Source: Zeugodacus cucurbitae (lineage: Eukaryota > Arthropoda > Insecta > Diptera > Tephritidae). From it: a DNA stretch of 64,000 nucleotides. The stretch is taken from assembly GCF_028554725.1 (NCBI RefSeq), contig NC_071670.1:57008501-57072500 (forward strand), written 5' to 3'. The notes below the pieces were generated by a model. The model was not told the origin of the DNA and did no database searches. It saw only the letters and a list, made by a program, of their open reading frames with translations. Below are positions 11,054-23,540 of this stretch, in pieces. A program made the translations under genes and the position numbers. How positions within the stretch are numbered: position 1 is the first letter of the stretch; every line of letters begins with the position of its first letter.

Positions 11054-12015
11054 GGCAGTCATATAATTTTATGGGATCAATTAGCACTAGATGTGGCATT
11101 TTGATACACTATACGCAGACCTTATAATTTACTGTTATCCCGTTTCATCCTTCCGTTCAAACCACTTTGATTTTTTTGATGAAGCTACTTATGTCCGATA
11201 TGCTTTTAGTGGACATCCATACAAAGCTTGATTACTGATGGATTCCAAGTGTCCTGTGTCGGATCTGCGTTAGGGCTGGACATTGTTTCCTTATTCCCCT
11301 CAAGTTCACAGCCTCGACAAATCTTATTATAGGGTATGCCCATTTTAATTGCATGTTCTCCAAATGTCCAATGACCCGTTAGAGTAGCTTTAAGTCTAAA
11401 AATACTTTTCCTGGACCTATTTGATAATACCCCAGATCTAGTCCCATCATATTTTGGCCATATCTGTTTAGTTATTTTGTATTTTGTAGTATTCTTTCAG
11501 CTGTTCTCTGCTAATTGTTCGAATTGTATGTTGAGCTCTCTTCTGATCGTTTCTAACGGGGATGGTATTAGCTCAGCATCGGATTCGTCTAGAACGGCTC
11601 CTGCTTTTGCCATCTCGTCTGCCCTTTCGTTACCGAAGATGTTCCTCTTGCCGAGAACCCAGACCAAGTCTAATTGTACTTTGTCTTCCAGAGTGCTCAA
11701 TGCCTTCTTGCAGTTATGGACTACGCTGGAGATACTCAGTGGCGACGACTAGGCCAGGAGCGCCACCTGACTATCTGTATATTTATTGCTTTTTGTATCC
11801 TCTGGTAGTTAGCCAATAGAGCTTCACAGGCCTTCTTTATGCCCAGTACTTCCGCTTGGAATCCGGAAGGAGCGAGAAATGTTAAGATCATCGGAGTATA
11901 CACCTGTGCTTACTCCGCAGTGAATTTCGGTATAGACTGATATGGTATTTTCCTCCCTTATTAGGGCTATGTATGAAATGTATGAATTAATATCATCCCA
12001 TAAACTCGAAACCAT
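11054..12015 (-). pseudogene. LINE (I/Jockey-like clade) 3' fragment with RNase H domain
   Basis: Minus-strand translation gives the end of a retrotransposon ORF2. An RNase H start (SVYTEIHCGVSTGVYSDD, near 11960-11900) is followed by AEVLGIKKACEALLAN near 11850-11800. Then comes the RNase H core WVLGKRNIFGNERADEMAKA (11497-11700), equivalent to the family's W.PGH..I.GNE.ADE.A motif. A tail region (TLTGHWTFGEHAIKMGIPYN, then CRGCELEG near 11400-11290) corresponds to the zinc-like C-terminus. Frameshifts lie between the blocks, and the catalytic glycine-histidine is changed (LGKR instead of PGHR). The reverse transcriptase domain is absent. It is 5'-truncated, decayed and ends in a (CTAC)n tail. 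Confidence 0.88.
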
Positions 12016-12768
12016 CCTTCGAAAAATATATAAAAATATTGCTATATTACACGCTGCTAAATATTTTTCGACAATTTCATATTTTACAGTAGCACTACAT
12101 TTACATTCGCACGAATAAACGTAAGCCGCATCACAACTAAGCAGCTTTCATACGAACTGGTACGAAAAATTAACTGTAAACTGCAAAGAACGTAAGCGTT
12201 ATAGAGAACAGATAGCAAGAACTAACAACATGAGAGCAACTGTACCCAGCCTATGGCACATACACACATACACACACAACTGACCAAAAAATATTTACCT
12301 AATGCGGCAGCATACTCACACCTGCGCAATGATATATGCTTGTGGGGTTATTAGGTAACAGTGAAAACATCAAATATAATAGCGTCTACAGTTTCGTTTA
12401 TGAATGGCCACCGTTTGCTGGAACATTTCCAGCCGATATTACCAATTGCATAAAATTAGCATGCTGATGATGACGATAATGATGAAGGCATTAAGCTGAT
12501 GTAATATGATTACAAGCGTTTATTTTTTTTTTTTGCTCGCAACAACAGCAGCAACTGCAGCAACCGCAGCACTAAGCGCCGTCATTCATATGTGTACATA
12601 CATAATATGTATATATATGTGTGTGTGTGTATGGCGCCTGCATTCAAGTAGGCCGTGTAATGAGCGCGCTGAGCTCGTAAGCATTAAGCTTAAGCGTTTA
12701 TTTGCATGAGAAACATAAATATCCATTCGAAAATTGATTGGCATTAAACTGTATCAGCACGTGTGTGT
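12016..12768. other. Non-coding stretch with short microsatellites
   Basis: Contains a CAG/CAA-rich patch at 12540-12575 and a TATATGTGTGTGTGTG run at about 12610-12631. No gene signal seen. Confidence 0.55.
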
Positions 12769-12885
12769 CGCTGCGTATACGCAACAAATTTCTCTCGCAT
12801 GCATTCAAATTATAATGAATGTTACGTATACGTGGTGTAGACTCACAGTTGCAGAGTGAGGTAGTTAAGGGCTTTTAAATGCCTG
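12769..12885. repeat. Palindromic GCGTATACGC block, copy 2
   Basis: TGCGTATACGCAACAAATT is followed ~45 bases later by TGTTACGTATACGTGGTGTA, and then by AAGGGCTTTTAAATGCC. It aligns along ~115 bases with the block at 10087-10200, in the same orientation 2.7 kb away. Both dyad arms are kept although the spacer has diverged. Confidence 0.6.
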
Positions 12886-15530
12886 TACAAGCACATAACG
12901 ATATTTTCAGTTATTAACGGCATGCGTACAGGCTCATAATTGCAATTGTGTGTGTGTGTTGGCCGCCATGAAAATTCGATTTTTAACGCTTGCATCATAG
13001 ATTTTCATCAGACATGACGCTCAAAAAGCACACTCAACACCTTTTCGACAAAATAATTTCACACTTTGCCCCTGTAATGCTGATGGAAAAAGTTGAAAAT
13101 GGAAAAAGCGCTCGAGTTAGATACCCCAACTGGTCGTTTGCGTAATCAAAAAATATCATTTTAATCTGTTTGAGCTAAACTGAAAACTGTACATTGGAAT
13201 ATCACGGGCATTTTTCACCAAACAAATCGAAAACTGTGCTTTACTTTTATGTTTTTATTTTTATTTATTTTTTTTTTACCGAAACGCATGGCCAGTGGCT
13301 TTTGACCAGCACAGCACTATTATGGTTAGCTTTTCGTTCGCTCGTGTAACAAAAACAAATACGCAGTTACTGCATGTTATATGTGTCAGCTTATTGCGGT
13401 ACAAATAGAGGACCAGAATTACGCCACATAGCTAAAGCTATTGCTACACAAGGTCGAGCCTTTTAACCTTTTGATAGCATGCACTTTTGTAGAATCTATA
13501 CAGCTTATAGCGACAGCACGCTCAACAACATCGAGTATATACATGCATACTAATGTATACACGAGTATACTTCCATATGCGTAGAAAATACTTTTCGGTA
13601 TACTATAGACGCACAGCAGCTATCGAAAGCTAAAAAAAACAGCTGAAAAATGTGAAAATGAAAGTCATAGTGACTTTAGGTCATCCAGTTTCAAGCGAAT
13701 TTTTAAAGTGATGTGGATGGAAGAGTTGCTTATACATAAAACAAAAACACCACATGGAGTCGTGTCGAATATTTTCTTTTAAAAAAGAAATTGGGCAGGT
13801 TTTATTAGATGATAAAAATACTTCCTTTTTCTTGAGTTTCAAAAAATATTCATATTTTCAAATTATGTATATAACTGGAGTACCATAATGATAATAGATT
13901 GATAGCAAAGGCTTCAATAATTGAAAAAAAAAATTTAATAAATTAAAATGTTATTTTTAACTGCATCTCTAAATGAAATGTACCAAGTCATAACAGTTAA
14001 GGCATCGAGGATGACCGATCAATAGAAACTATGCAAACTTCTCCCATATTAAACCCCTTCCATTAATGATTTTTTTGTTACTCTTTCACAGCAAATATTT
14101 GGATATGAATAGCAAAATGTTTTAATAACAATCAAAGACAGTGAAAATAAACCTTTTGTTAATATATCAATTCTGATATATGATGTTGATATACATAGTA
14201 TGAATTTACTGGAAAACCATTGATCACCCATATACGTACTCGTTCACTGAGTAGAGCAATAAAGTTATTATCTAAATCTTACCGACTAAACGAGACAACG
14301 AGAGAAGAAATTGAGAGGAAATATCTATCAAATACTACAAGCATTTTGCAATGCAATTGGCATAAAAAAAAACTATAAAGCTCTAAGTTAGCATACAACC
14401 AGATAATAGGACACTTAGACTACGTTATTAAACTTATCATTGCTAAAAATACATCGAAGAGTCGTTAATAAATCTAAAATAAATAACTTAGTACCTATAC
14501 AACTCGACAATCATATACATATCTATGTTATGCTAAAGAAATATACAACTAATTCATCAAGACCGTATAATCTTTTGACGAAGCAAACACGCCATTAGAA
14601 GCGGTATAGAGAAAGCTAAAGTACTAAATGAATCCTAGGATAATGACTCTGGACAGTTTAAAGATACCGAACCAAAGAAATATTAAAAATAATTGAATAT
14701 GTGAAAAGAAACAAGGTGTTTCATATATAAGTTTGCTATTAGTAAATATTCAAAATGAAATTGAAATTAAATGAAAACCTTTTACTAACTATTTGGAATA
14801 CTTTTTGAAGCAACTTAATTCAGTTGAACGAATATTATTGAAAAATTTCGAGCATTTTGGTTTGTTCAGTCGTTGCCGCCCCGAATATTTACATTGAATT
14901 GGTCAATGAACTTAATCCTTTCCGATATTTGGAGTATTTTTTTTAAATCTACCAAAACTAAACTTAAAAAAATTATATTGTACCTTTTGAATAGTTTATC
15001 GAAATTCCACAGCGATACACCTGAGTAAATATTTATACGCATCAATAGGCAAACACTTACCGCAATAAATAATAAATAAAATTAAAAGTTTAAGCCAATA
15101 CAGCACTCTTATGATGGTAATCGAACTTGGCCAATGATACAGGTAGAAATAAGGTAAAACCTTACGCATGAGTGATTTACCCTTTTTCGAATATACTAAA
15201 GTGGAATTGTGAATATGCAAATATCTTAATGAGCTTAAACAAAATCAAGATAACATGAGAAAAAAGGGTAAGTGAATAGCATAAATAAGTAATCACATTT
15301 AAAATCATTCAATGCAAAAGAAATGTGCTTGCATAATCTGTGCAACAATCTGTGATGTATTTATACTGAGACATGATATTTTACAATGGATAAAAAAAAT
15401 TACACAGTAAATTTATGTGTGTTTCACGTTTTTAAGATAATCGCTTAACTAATGTTTGAATGAACATAATAGAAAGAAAAAATTAATTTGAAAGATTGGA
15501 AATGGAAGAAAAGGTTTGGAAAAGAAAAGT
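12886..15530. other. Non-coding stretch, nothing recognised
   Basis: Long AT-rich DNA with no coding-like frames. The short frames at 14049-14231 and 14996-15220 have no recognisable content. No terminal repeats found. Confidence 0.55.
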
Positions 15531-15890
15531 AAGATTTAAGATTTAAGATTTAAGAATTAAGAATTAAGAATTAAGAATTAAGAATTAAGAATTAAGAATT
15601 AAGAATTAAGAATTAAGAATTAAGAATTAAGAATTAAGAATTAAGAATTAAGAATTAAGAATTATGAATTATGAATTAAGAATTAAGAATTAAGATTTAA
15701 GATTTAAGATTTAAGATTTAAGATTTAAGATTTAAGAATTAAGAATTAAGAATTAAGATTTAAGATTTAAGATTTAAGATTTAAGATTTATGATTTTTGA
15801 TTTATGATTTTTGATTTATGATTTTTGATTTTTGATTTAAGATTTAAGATTTAAGATTTAAGATTTAAGATTTAAGATGTAAGATTTAAG
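15531..15890. repeat. 360-bp heptamer minisatellite (AAGATTT / AAGAATT)
   Basis: About 51 tandem 7-bp units. Variants sit in blocks rather than mixed: AAGATTT units, a long AAGAATT block, an ATGAATT pair, AAGATTT again, a second AAGAATT patch, then TGATTTT/TGATTTA and AAGATTT. It ends shortly before the 5'-truncated LINE at 15946. The block pattern fits slippage or unequal exchange. Confidence 0.95.
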
Positions 15891-15945
15891 CCAACGTTAT
15901 GGATTAAAGACTAACGATTAAGACCAAAGTATATAGATTATCAAA

Positions 15946-16432
15946 CTCAATCAAACTCTACAAGTCGCTTATCATTCCCGTCCTGCTTTATGGTGCAGAA
16001 GCTTGGACGATGTCAACATCAGATGAGACGACACTAGGAGTTTTCCAGAGGAAAATTTTGCCCAAGATTTATGGACCTCAGAACATTGCCAACGGCGAAT
16101 ACCGCAGGTATGGAACGATGAGCTGTACGAGTTATACGACGACATTGACATAGTTCAGCGAATAAACAGCGGCTACGCGGGCTAGGTCATGTTGTCCGAA
16201 TGGACAAAAACACTCCAGCTCTGAAAGTGTTCGATGCAGTACCCGCCGGAGGAAGCCGAGGAAGGGGAAGGCCTCTACTCCGTTGGAGGGACCAGGTGGA
16301 GAGCGACCTGGTTACACTTGGAGTCTGGCGCCGAACTGCGAAGGAAAGAGAGGAGTGGCGCGCTCTCATCGATTCGACTATAACCGGCTATAACCGGCTA
16401 AACGGTTGAACGCCAATCACATACATACATAC
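15946..16432 (+). pseudogene. LINE 3' fragment, family A copy 1
   Basis: The conceptual translation begins SLIIPVLLYGAEAWTMSTSD at about 15966, followed by VFQRKILPKIYGP, the C-terminal region after the reverse transcriptase domain of a dipteran non-LTR element. After frame changes, the end of the ORF is legible at 16200-16409 (GRGRPLLRWRDQVESDLVTL, then WRRTAKEREEWRALI). The 3' end is CTATAACCGGCTAAAC...CCAATCA followed by (CATA)n, identical in layout to the copy at 20930-21718. It is 5'-truncated and non-functional. Confidence 0.9.
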
Positions 16433-19400
16433 ATATAGATTATAAATTATAAATTATAAGTGTGTGAAAAATTAGAATTTTAAGGGATACTTGTGCTCAT
16501 ACTATTAACTTTTCCAAACTCAAGTTGGCTAATATATCATATACATAATTCTCTACATACACCCACACAACTGACACTGTGAAAAAGTCCAGAATAACGA
16601 ATACAAGTTGCCTTTATCATGTCTTCTTCGACTGCTTGCTATACAAGCACATTGCATAATGCAAGCAATGCTCGTCATTGACTCATAGCAATTAACGCAT
16701 TGACACCATGTCGAGGCAACGACAAAAGCCTTGAGCTACAACGACAACTTGACGCAACAAGCGCATTGTTCACACTCGACACATGCCAGCAGGTTTTCAT
16801 AAGCTTGTCTTATGGTTCTTTTGTTTTTCTCCCGCTTCTGCCTTTTGTTTTTATACCACTTTTTATGTCTTTTTTCCATTTCATTTCAATTCATCACATT
16901 TAATGTTGCTGTCAATGTTGCTCAAATTGTTGCGGCCATCCAATTTCTGCTTAACACACTTCTTTGCATCTTTTATTCGGCTGCTTGTTCTTCTTCCGCG
17001 GCTTTTATATTATTTTAATTCTTTAAGTTTTTAATGAAAAGCGAAATTGCTTAACGAGTTTTCACGTCATGCTGGCGCTCTGAATTTGCGAGACTTTCAT
17101 AAAAGTATGCGTGTTTGTGTGTGGAACAGTTTGTCTATCACTGCAATAAGAGCAAAGCGAATGAATGAAAATAAAGCTGAGCTTGCCCGAACGCTGCATT
17201 GACTTTAATTGCAAGGCTGTTGCATAAGCTGACTATTGCGCGCAACAGTTGTAATGGAAAAGTAGTTTAAAATGGATTGTAAAAGTTAAAACTGCATAGC
17301 GTGGGTTTACTGTCTCCCACACCTACACACTCACACTATCATTTCTAATTAAAGAAACGAGTATTCTTTCCAAGGCAACGTGACACATTTGCCTGTCATT
17401 AATAAAAATACTTTGTTCGACGCGAAATGAAATGCACTTCAAGAGCTTTAAGCCATTAGTGTTGAGCTTTAAGCTTCTTAAATCTGCAAAAGCTTATAAG
17501 TCGACCTGTTTACGTCACTACCGGTAAGTACTTCATCGGAAAACGATTGGTACCTCTCAATACTCTTCAAACCTGTTTTCATTACTACATATTTGGGAAA
17601 GCTTTCTCTAAAATGTAGATGTTGGGATCAGAGAACTTTGAATGAATTTCGATGGAGAGTCGTGATAAAGCCAATACTTTAATTACAGTGTGGTTCTTGA
17701 CGTTCCATAGCGAAGTTAGACTATTTGAAGGCAGCTAACGATCGAGATCTCCGAAGAGGTCTTTTGGAAATTTTGAGCATAAGAAAAAGTCATTAAATTC
17801 AAACCTCATATTATATACTCTTTAAAACTATAGATATAGTTCTGTTTGCCATGCTTTATCCATTGCAGTTAAACACATCACGCATTTGATGCGCGTGCTA
17901 CGCTTTTGTCATATTTCCGCTATCAGCGACAGTAGTAACTGTGAATTGAGCAACAGCAGCAGCAACTAAACTTGGAATATGGGTTAATGATGTTAGCTAC
18001 CGGTGCTGGCAGTCAGTCACAACCACTGCAGTCGAATGCCGTGGGCACCAGAACGTATCAACTCATACACCTACACACGCAGTTTTATATTTATAAAAGC
18101 CGTGGCAGCCACAACTTTCACACCCACATTTGCATGCGTCTCACTTTTGTTAATTTATTTTTGCGCGCGCATTTTTTTATGTTTTTGCTTTTGTAGTGCT
18201 GGCTGTTGTGCCTTTCTCTGACTCTGACTGACTGCCGTTGTGCTTTTTGTCACACTGATTTCATTTCAATGCTTAATGATATTTTGCGCCGCAAGCTTTG
18301 AAGAATAAAACAGGGAAAATGGAACAGCCAGTAGCCGGCAGTGGTTTGTGGAGTGAGCGGGCGTGTGTACACATGTTGTTTATTTTGTTGTTGTTGCTGT
18401 TCGCTGCTGTAGGTGTTGCTAGCGCGATTTACCTGCGCTTTTCTGATAAATTAAATTCCAAGCAAGCGCGTCGATGAAGATGCCTTTTTTAATTCACTCG
18501 CCTCTGCACGCGCCCACATACTCTTCTGCTCAGCATTTTTTATCTCTTTGGCACTATGGTTGGGAAAATGGAAAATGAAATTTCATGCATATGCCAAAGC
18601 GCCACATGTCGGAGAGTTGTTGGCTTTTTGATTTTATTTGCTTTTCATTTTATATTATTTTCTTTTGATTTTTTTGTTGTTTTTTTCTTTCTTTTAGCAC
18701 TGCCACATATTGCCGCAACATCCTTTATTGCTTTTAATTTTATTACTGCGTGTTGCTGCTGCTTTCTTTTATTCACTGTGCCATGCAACAATGCAGAAGA
18801 GACTATACGGGTTCCCATATACAGACGCATATGTATAAATGTGTGTCTTTTGGCTTTTCTTTGTCTGTTGCACTAATGCACGTCGCGTTACTTTAATGTG
18901 GCATGTCACTTTATTATGTCAATAGTTTATGTGTGGTATGTGCTGCACTTAAGCATCTCCTTTTTTATTTATTTTTGCTTTCTTTTTTTTCGCCTTTTTT
19001 CGGCAAAATTCATTGCATTTTTCACGAGTTTCCGCGCACTAGCTTTCGCTCTCGCTTCAAAAGTATTTTTGCGTAAAAATAACAAACATGAACTTTACGC
19101 GCATAACATAGTTGCATGCGGGATTTTCATGCTTACCACGCGTGAAGTGTCGCGGTTTTTAGTGAGTGCGCGCTCAGCACTTAGACTCTTCCACGAACGA
19201 GCAAATGTGCATATGAGTACTTGATGGCTGTGTATGAGTGCTTATATAATATGCTATAAGCGGTGTGGCAGTTAAAGTGTAGCACTTTTGGTTCAGAATC
19301 TGTCGTTTTGGGTGAGAGAGGTACCAAAAGACTTCTTGTTTGAATCGTGGGTCTTGGGTGAGTGGAAAGAAGGTAACGAGAAAGTGGATATAACGGATTG

Positions 19401-20929
19401 CAAAAGATGAGTAAAGTTTTGAAGTCTAACGAATTCATAAAGAGCACTTAGATAGGATATACAAGGGTGTCAAGTGGTCTGATCTATAAACTATTCAACC
19501 AATCCACAAAACCTTCTAGCGTTCCCAGTACAGTCTGGCCCACGTAACTGCAATGGACCCAGATTTATATTCAGCCAAAATTTTTTGGATCATTTTTTCT
19601 TCCGCTATAACAACAACAATAAATTCCTTTAAGCTTAAGTATCTTAAGTATTCTCTGCAGATCTCATATTTTATATAACATCTGAAGCATAATTCGACAT
19701 CAATAACTCATTTTCTCAAAATTCTTATAGTATCCTAATCATATTGAACTATTGTGTTCCAAGAGGATCTAATAACAGATATATGAAATGAATAAACATG
19801 GATAAACGAAGGTGAGTAGTATAATAGTTCAACGAGTTATCACTGAAGTGTACTGGCTATATGGTTCCGAAGAAGGGTTTTAAAACAAGAAGAACTCTCT
19901 CTACAAATGTAGCTAAGCGTTTTGAGCTACCCGATGAAAATAGATAAAGTGCCTTTTGTCGAGGTTATAGTTGTCACATGCCTTCTACACTCTCTGTTCA
20001 TATGATATTCTACTCAATTTGTAAAAATAGTGGAAACATTTTTTTCTCCAGGGTCTCTGGGCGTTTATATTTACAAAATATAATAAAAAAGGGAGCTTCC
20101 ATTTAGTTTTCCTAAAAATTGAAGAGCCTGGTTTGCCGTAAACTTTAAACCAATAAGACTCAACACAGCTATATAGACTTACCTCTAATACGCTCCATTG
20201 AAAATTTCAGTTACTCCCTTATCCTCATCTATACTTTTATTTATTTTGTAGATTTTTAGCGAAATCCGCGAAAATTTTCTCATTTTCTCTCACTCAATTT
20301 CCAACTTTTTTGTCACCAAAGTCTTTATTTCACCACCACTTCGTTTCGTACACATTTTCGCTTGTTGTTTTCTTTCACACATTTAATGAGCGAACCTTCA
20401 CATTAACGTATACCCGCGCACACGCAGAGCGCCACATCTTCTAATGAAATTATGTCACCGACAATGAAAGCAACGGATAAAAGCGCTTAAGTGTTGCGGC
20501 ATTTGCTGAAAGGTGTAGTGGCGCGTTGCCACATGCCACCGCAACAGCTGTTGCTGCATTAACAACGGCATTCTTCTCCCACCGCAGCATACGCTATGAA
20601 AGTGTATTTAGCATGAACTTCAATGGAGGTGCACAAAAAAGCCGTGACACCTTCATTTTAGGCGTCTGCCAATTTTTGTTTGCGTTTTTGTGCAGTTTGA
20701 TAGCAAGGTGAAAATCTTTAATTAATCGAGGGTGTACGAGTATGTGTGTAAGTTATATTTCGACAACAAGCCAACGTGTTTGATGTATGAGTTCTCAATT
20801 ATCTCGAATTTCAAAATTTTGGTAATTATTTATCGTATATAAAAGTTAATTCGCAGAAATAATTTTTTTGTCCACAGGTGGGTCATTGATAATTGTACCT
20901 TATGCGTATCATCGCCTAGCCTAGATCCA
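16433..20929. other. Non-coding stretch, nothing recognised
   Basis: About 4.5 kb with no convincing gene. Several 60-108-codon frames occur (16783-17034, 18556-18876, 18898-19224) on strands rich in T and C, where stop codons are scarce. Their products are mostly F, L, C and S. CAG/CAA and GTT short repeats are scattered. No element termini seen. Confidence 0.55.
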
Positions 20930-21718
20930 ATATTATGTCTAACGAACTACTTAACGTTGTAATTGAGGAGAGCAACACCAAAAGCTCCGTTATGATTTTG
21001 AAGGACCTCTCCGAGCCGTTCGATACCAAACGAGGTTTCAGACAGGGTGATTCACTATCGTGTGACTTCTTTTACCTGATGCTGGAGAAAATAATACGAG
21101 CTGATATCGATATCATCGGAAGCAACAACCGCGCCGTTAGTTCTGCTTTTTCCAGACTAGATAAGCAAGCGAAGCGTATGGGTCTGGTGGTGAAGGAGGA
21201 CAAGACGAAATATCTCCTGTCATCTTGCAAACAATCGGCGCATTCGCGTCTTGGCTCCCACGTCACTGTTAACAGTCATAACTTCGAGGTCGTAGATAAT
21301 TTCGTATACCTGGGAACCAGCATCAACAACACCAACAATGTCAGCCTCGAAATCCAGCTCAGAATCACTCCTCTCCCGACGAAACAAAATCAAACTCTAC
21401 AAGTTGCTTATCATTCCCGTCCTGCTTTATGGTGCAGAAGCGTGGACGATGTCAACGTTTTTGAGCAAGTTCAGCGAATAGTTCAGCGAATAAAAAAAAA
21501 CAGCGGCTACGCTGGCTTGGTCATGTTGTCCGAATGGACGAAAACACTCCAGCTCTGAAAACGTTCGATGCAGTACCCGAGGGACCAGGTGTAGAGCGAT
21601 TTGGTTACACTTGGGATCTCCAACTGGCGCCGAACTGCGAGGGAAAGAGAAGAGTGGCTCTCATCGATTCGGCTATAACCGGCTAAACAGTTTCCACGCC
21701 AATCACATACATACATGC
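20930..21718 (+). pseudogene. LINE 3' fragment with partial reverse transcriptase, family A copy 2
   Basis: A frame open at 20935-21558 encodes part of a non-LTR reverse transcriptase. It contains KRGFRQGDSLSCDFFYLMLE (motif with R.G..QGD.LS), DIDIIGSNNRAVSSAFSRLD, MGLVVKEDKTKYLLSS and NFEVVDNFVYLGTSIN. The catalytic YADD box is collapsed: LEKIIR joins directly to ADIDIIG, so about 25-30 residues including the tyrosine and one aspartate are missing. After LEIQ the frame shifts. The next block (LLYGAEAWTMST in another frame) and the C-terminus are rearranged. The 3' end GGCTATAACCGGCTAAACAG...CCAATCACATACATACAT matches copy 1. Dead copy. Confidence 0.93.
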
Positions 21719-23540
21719 GAACTACTTAATATATGTTAGTCGATTCAATGAAAGGTATAAAATCATCGTATAGGAAATTTGAATTTAACTCATGTACCAA
21801 ATATACTGATATCCATAACTGTGGCTGACTTTGTAGCATATCCGTCAGTCAGCTCCTATATATGAATACAATCAGTAAGGTCAATCCGCTTGATTTTGCA
21901 CTAAAAATTATATTTTGAACATTAAGAAAGACTTCTGTAACATAGTAGGACTTAGAAAGCATCTGATAATCTAATTTCCATAATGGGAAATATTTCTACA
22001 TTATTGGGAGGTTATCTAAACTTCAGATGCGTACAGACTTAACATTTATTAATTAAAAAATATATATTTTTGTCCTTTAAATTTTAAAGAATTGATCAAG
22101 AAATAATCGTATATTTTATAATAAATCCTATCTTTTCTAAGAAACATCATAGCATGGGTGACATACATATGTTACTCATACGCCCCAGCCTTTTATATAA
22201 ATATCTCTAAAGCGTGAATTGACCCGCTAAACACTGAATACAAACTATGAATTAATATTTAAAAGGCATATGAACTCATATCTACAAGTATATGAATTTT
22301 AATTTAAAATGTATTTATGAATACCTCAACAAACCACTACCGACAAGTGCGAGCACCAACTTATGCCAACATATTGGCTTTTATCGCAAAATATCTGCTC
22401 ATAAATACAAAAACTTTGATATCTACACACTTTAGTATATTATTTTATACACAACCTGAGTGCTCAAGGGAATGCAGTTGCCATCAATTCGCTGCTTGAC
22501 ATGCGCTCGTCACTCGCTAACTTGTTTGAGATATTGACAGTGTTTATATGCTACTTAGCGTCACAACTTTTGCGATGGAAGGCAAAAGCAATGGCGAGAA
22601 GTGAAAACACTACAAAAATATGGAATATATATAACAACAACAACAACTTTAGAATCGAGTAAATTTATAAGCACTAACACGCAGGTGTGTAGACATTGAT
22701 GCACGTCAAAGTTCTAAGTTCTTCACTGATTTGCATTGCCATCAAGGCAAGTAGCGCATAGATACAAATACATGCACATAATCACATAAAGCTCAGTACA
22801 TAAGCTCTGGTGTATTGGTAAGAACTTTGAAAAAAAGTTCAACTGTGGCATTGGAAAATTGAGAAAATTGCAAAAAGATGCTCCAAAGTTTGTGGTTTGT
22901 TTGTCAGTGGCGGAGTGACAATTTTCTTACTTTTTTGTTTTTACTTTTCGTTATTGAATTTTCTAGCGAGTAAAATCGTTTGGTTTGCCATTAATGTCTT
23001 TTAAAGTTTGCAGGTGTCAATTATTTGTTGTGATACTGTGCAGAGAAGTTTTTTCTTGCTTTGCTGCTTCATAAGAACAATCGAAAGCGCTGCTAAAAAT
23101 TTGAAGGCAAGCTCTATCTTTCAATATATTTCATATTTGGACTTTTATTAAAAAAAAAATAAATAAATAAAACGTGAAACTTGTCACAAGAGTGCTATGT
23201 TGTGGTCTTAGGATCAAAAATTATGAAGTCAAAGAGATCAAGAGATCTGATCGCTGTTTACCATGACAACGTTCCTCTCGTTATCCAACAGTAGCCTAGA
23301 GACATGATCTTGAATCTTTCGTGCGAAGAATAGCTTTATGACGTCATAATTTTTTTTTTTCTTTCTTTAAACCTTCAGATCTACTTCCTTGCTGCTAGAG
23401 AAATCAACCTATATTTTTTTAGATATCACATCCAATATCGATATTGAGATCAAAATTTCAAACCAAGTTGGGTAAATCCCACATTTTCTATGTAGAGTAC
23501 TTATAATTCTAACTCTAATTCATATATTAGTAAGGTTATT
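21719..23540. other. Non-coding stretch, nothing recognised
   Basis: AT-rich. A 15-base word GTTACTCATACGCCC at 22171 recurs at 56771 but has no other context. No gene or element boundary found. Confidence 0.55.

Noticed and set aside
15531..15890. CRISPR-like repeated structure
   Set aside because: Units are 7 bp in direct tandem with no unique spacers. This is a minisatellite in a eukaryotic genome.
18556..19224. Two adjacent 106- and 108-codon frames
   Set aside because: T-rich strand with F/L/C composition, no domain, no splice or promoter support.
23215..23345. VYHDNVPL reading, resembling the mariner HDNAP motif
   Set aside because: Only one short block matches and nothing before or after it aligns with a transposase.
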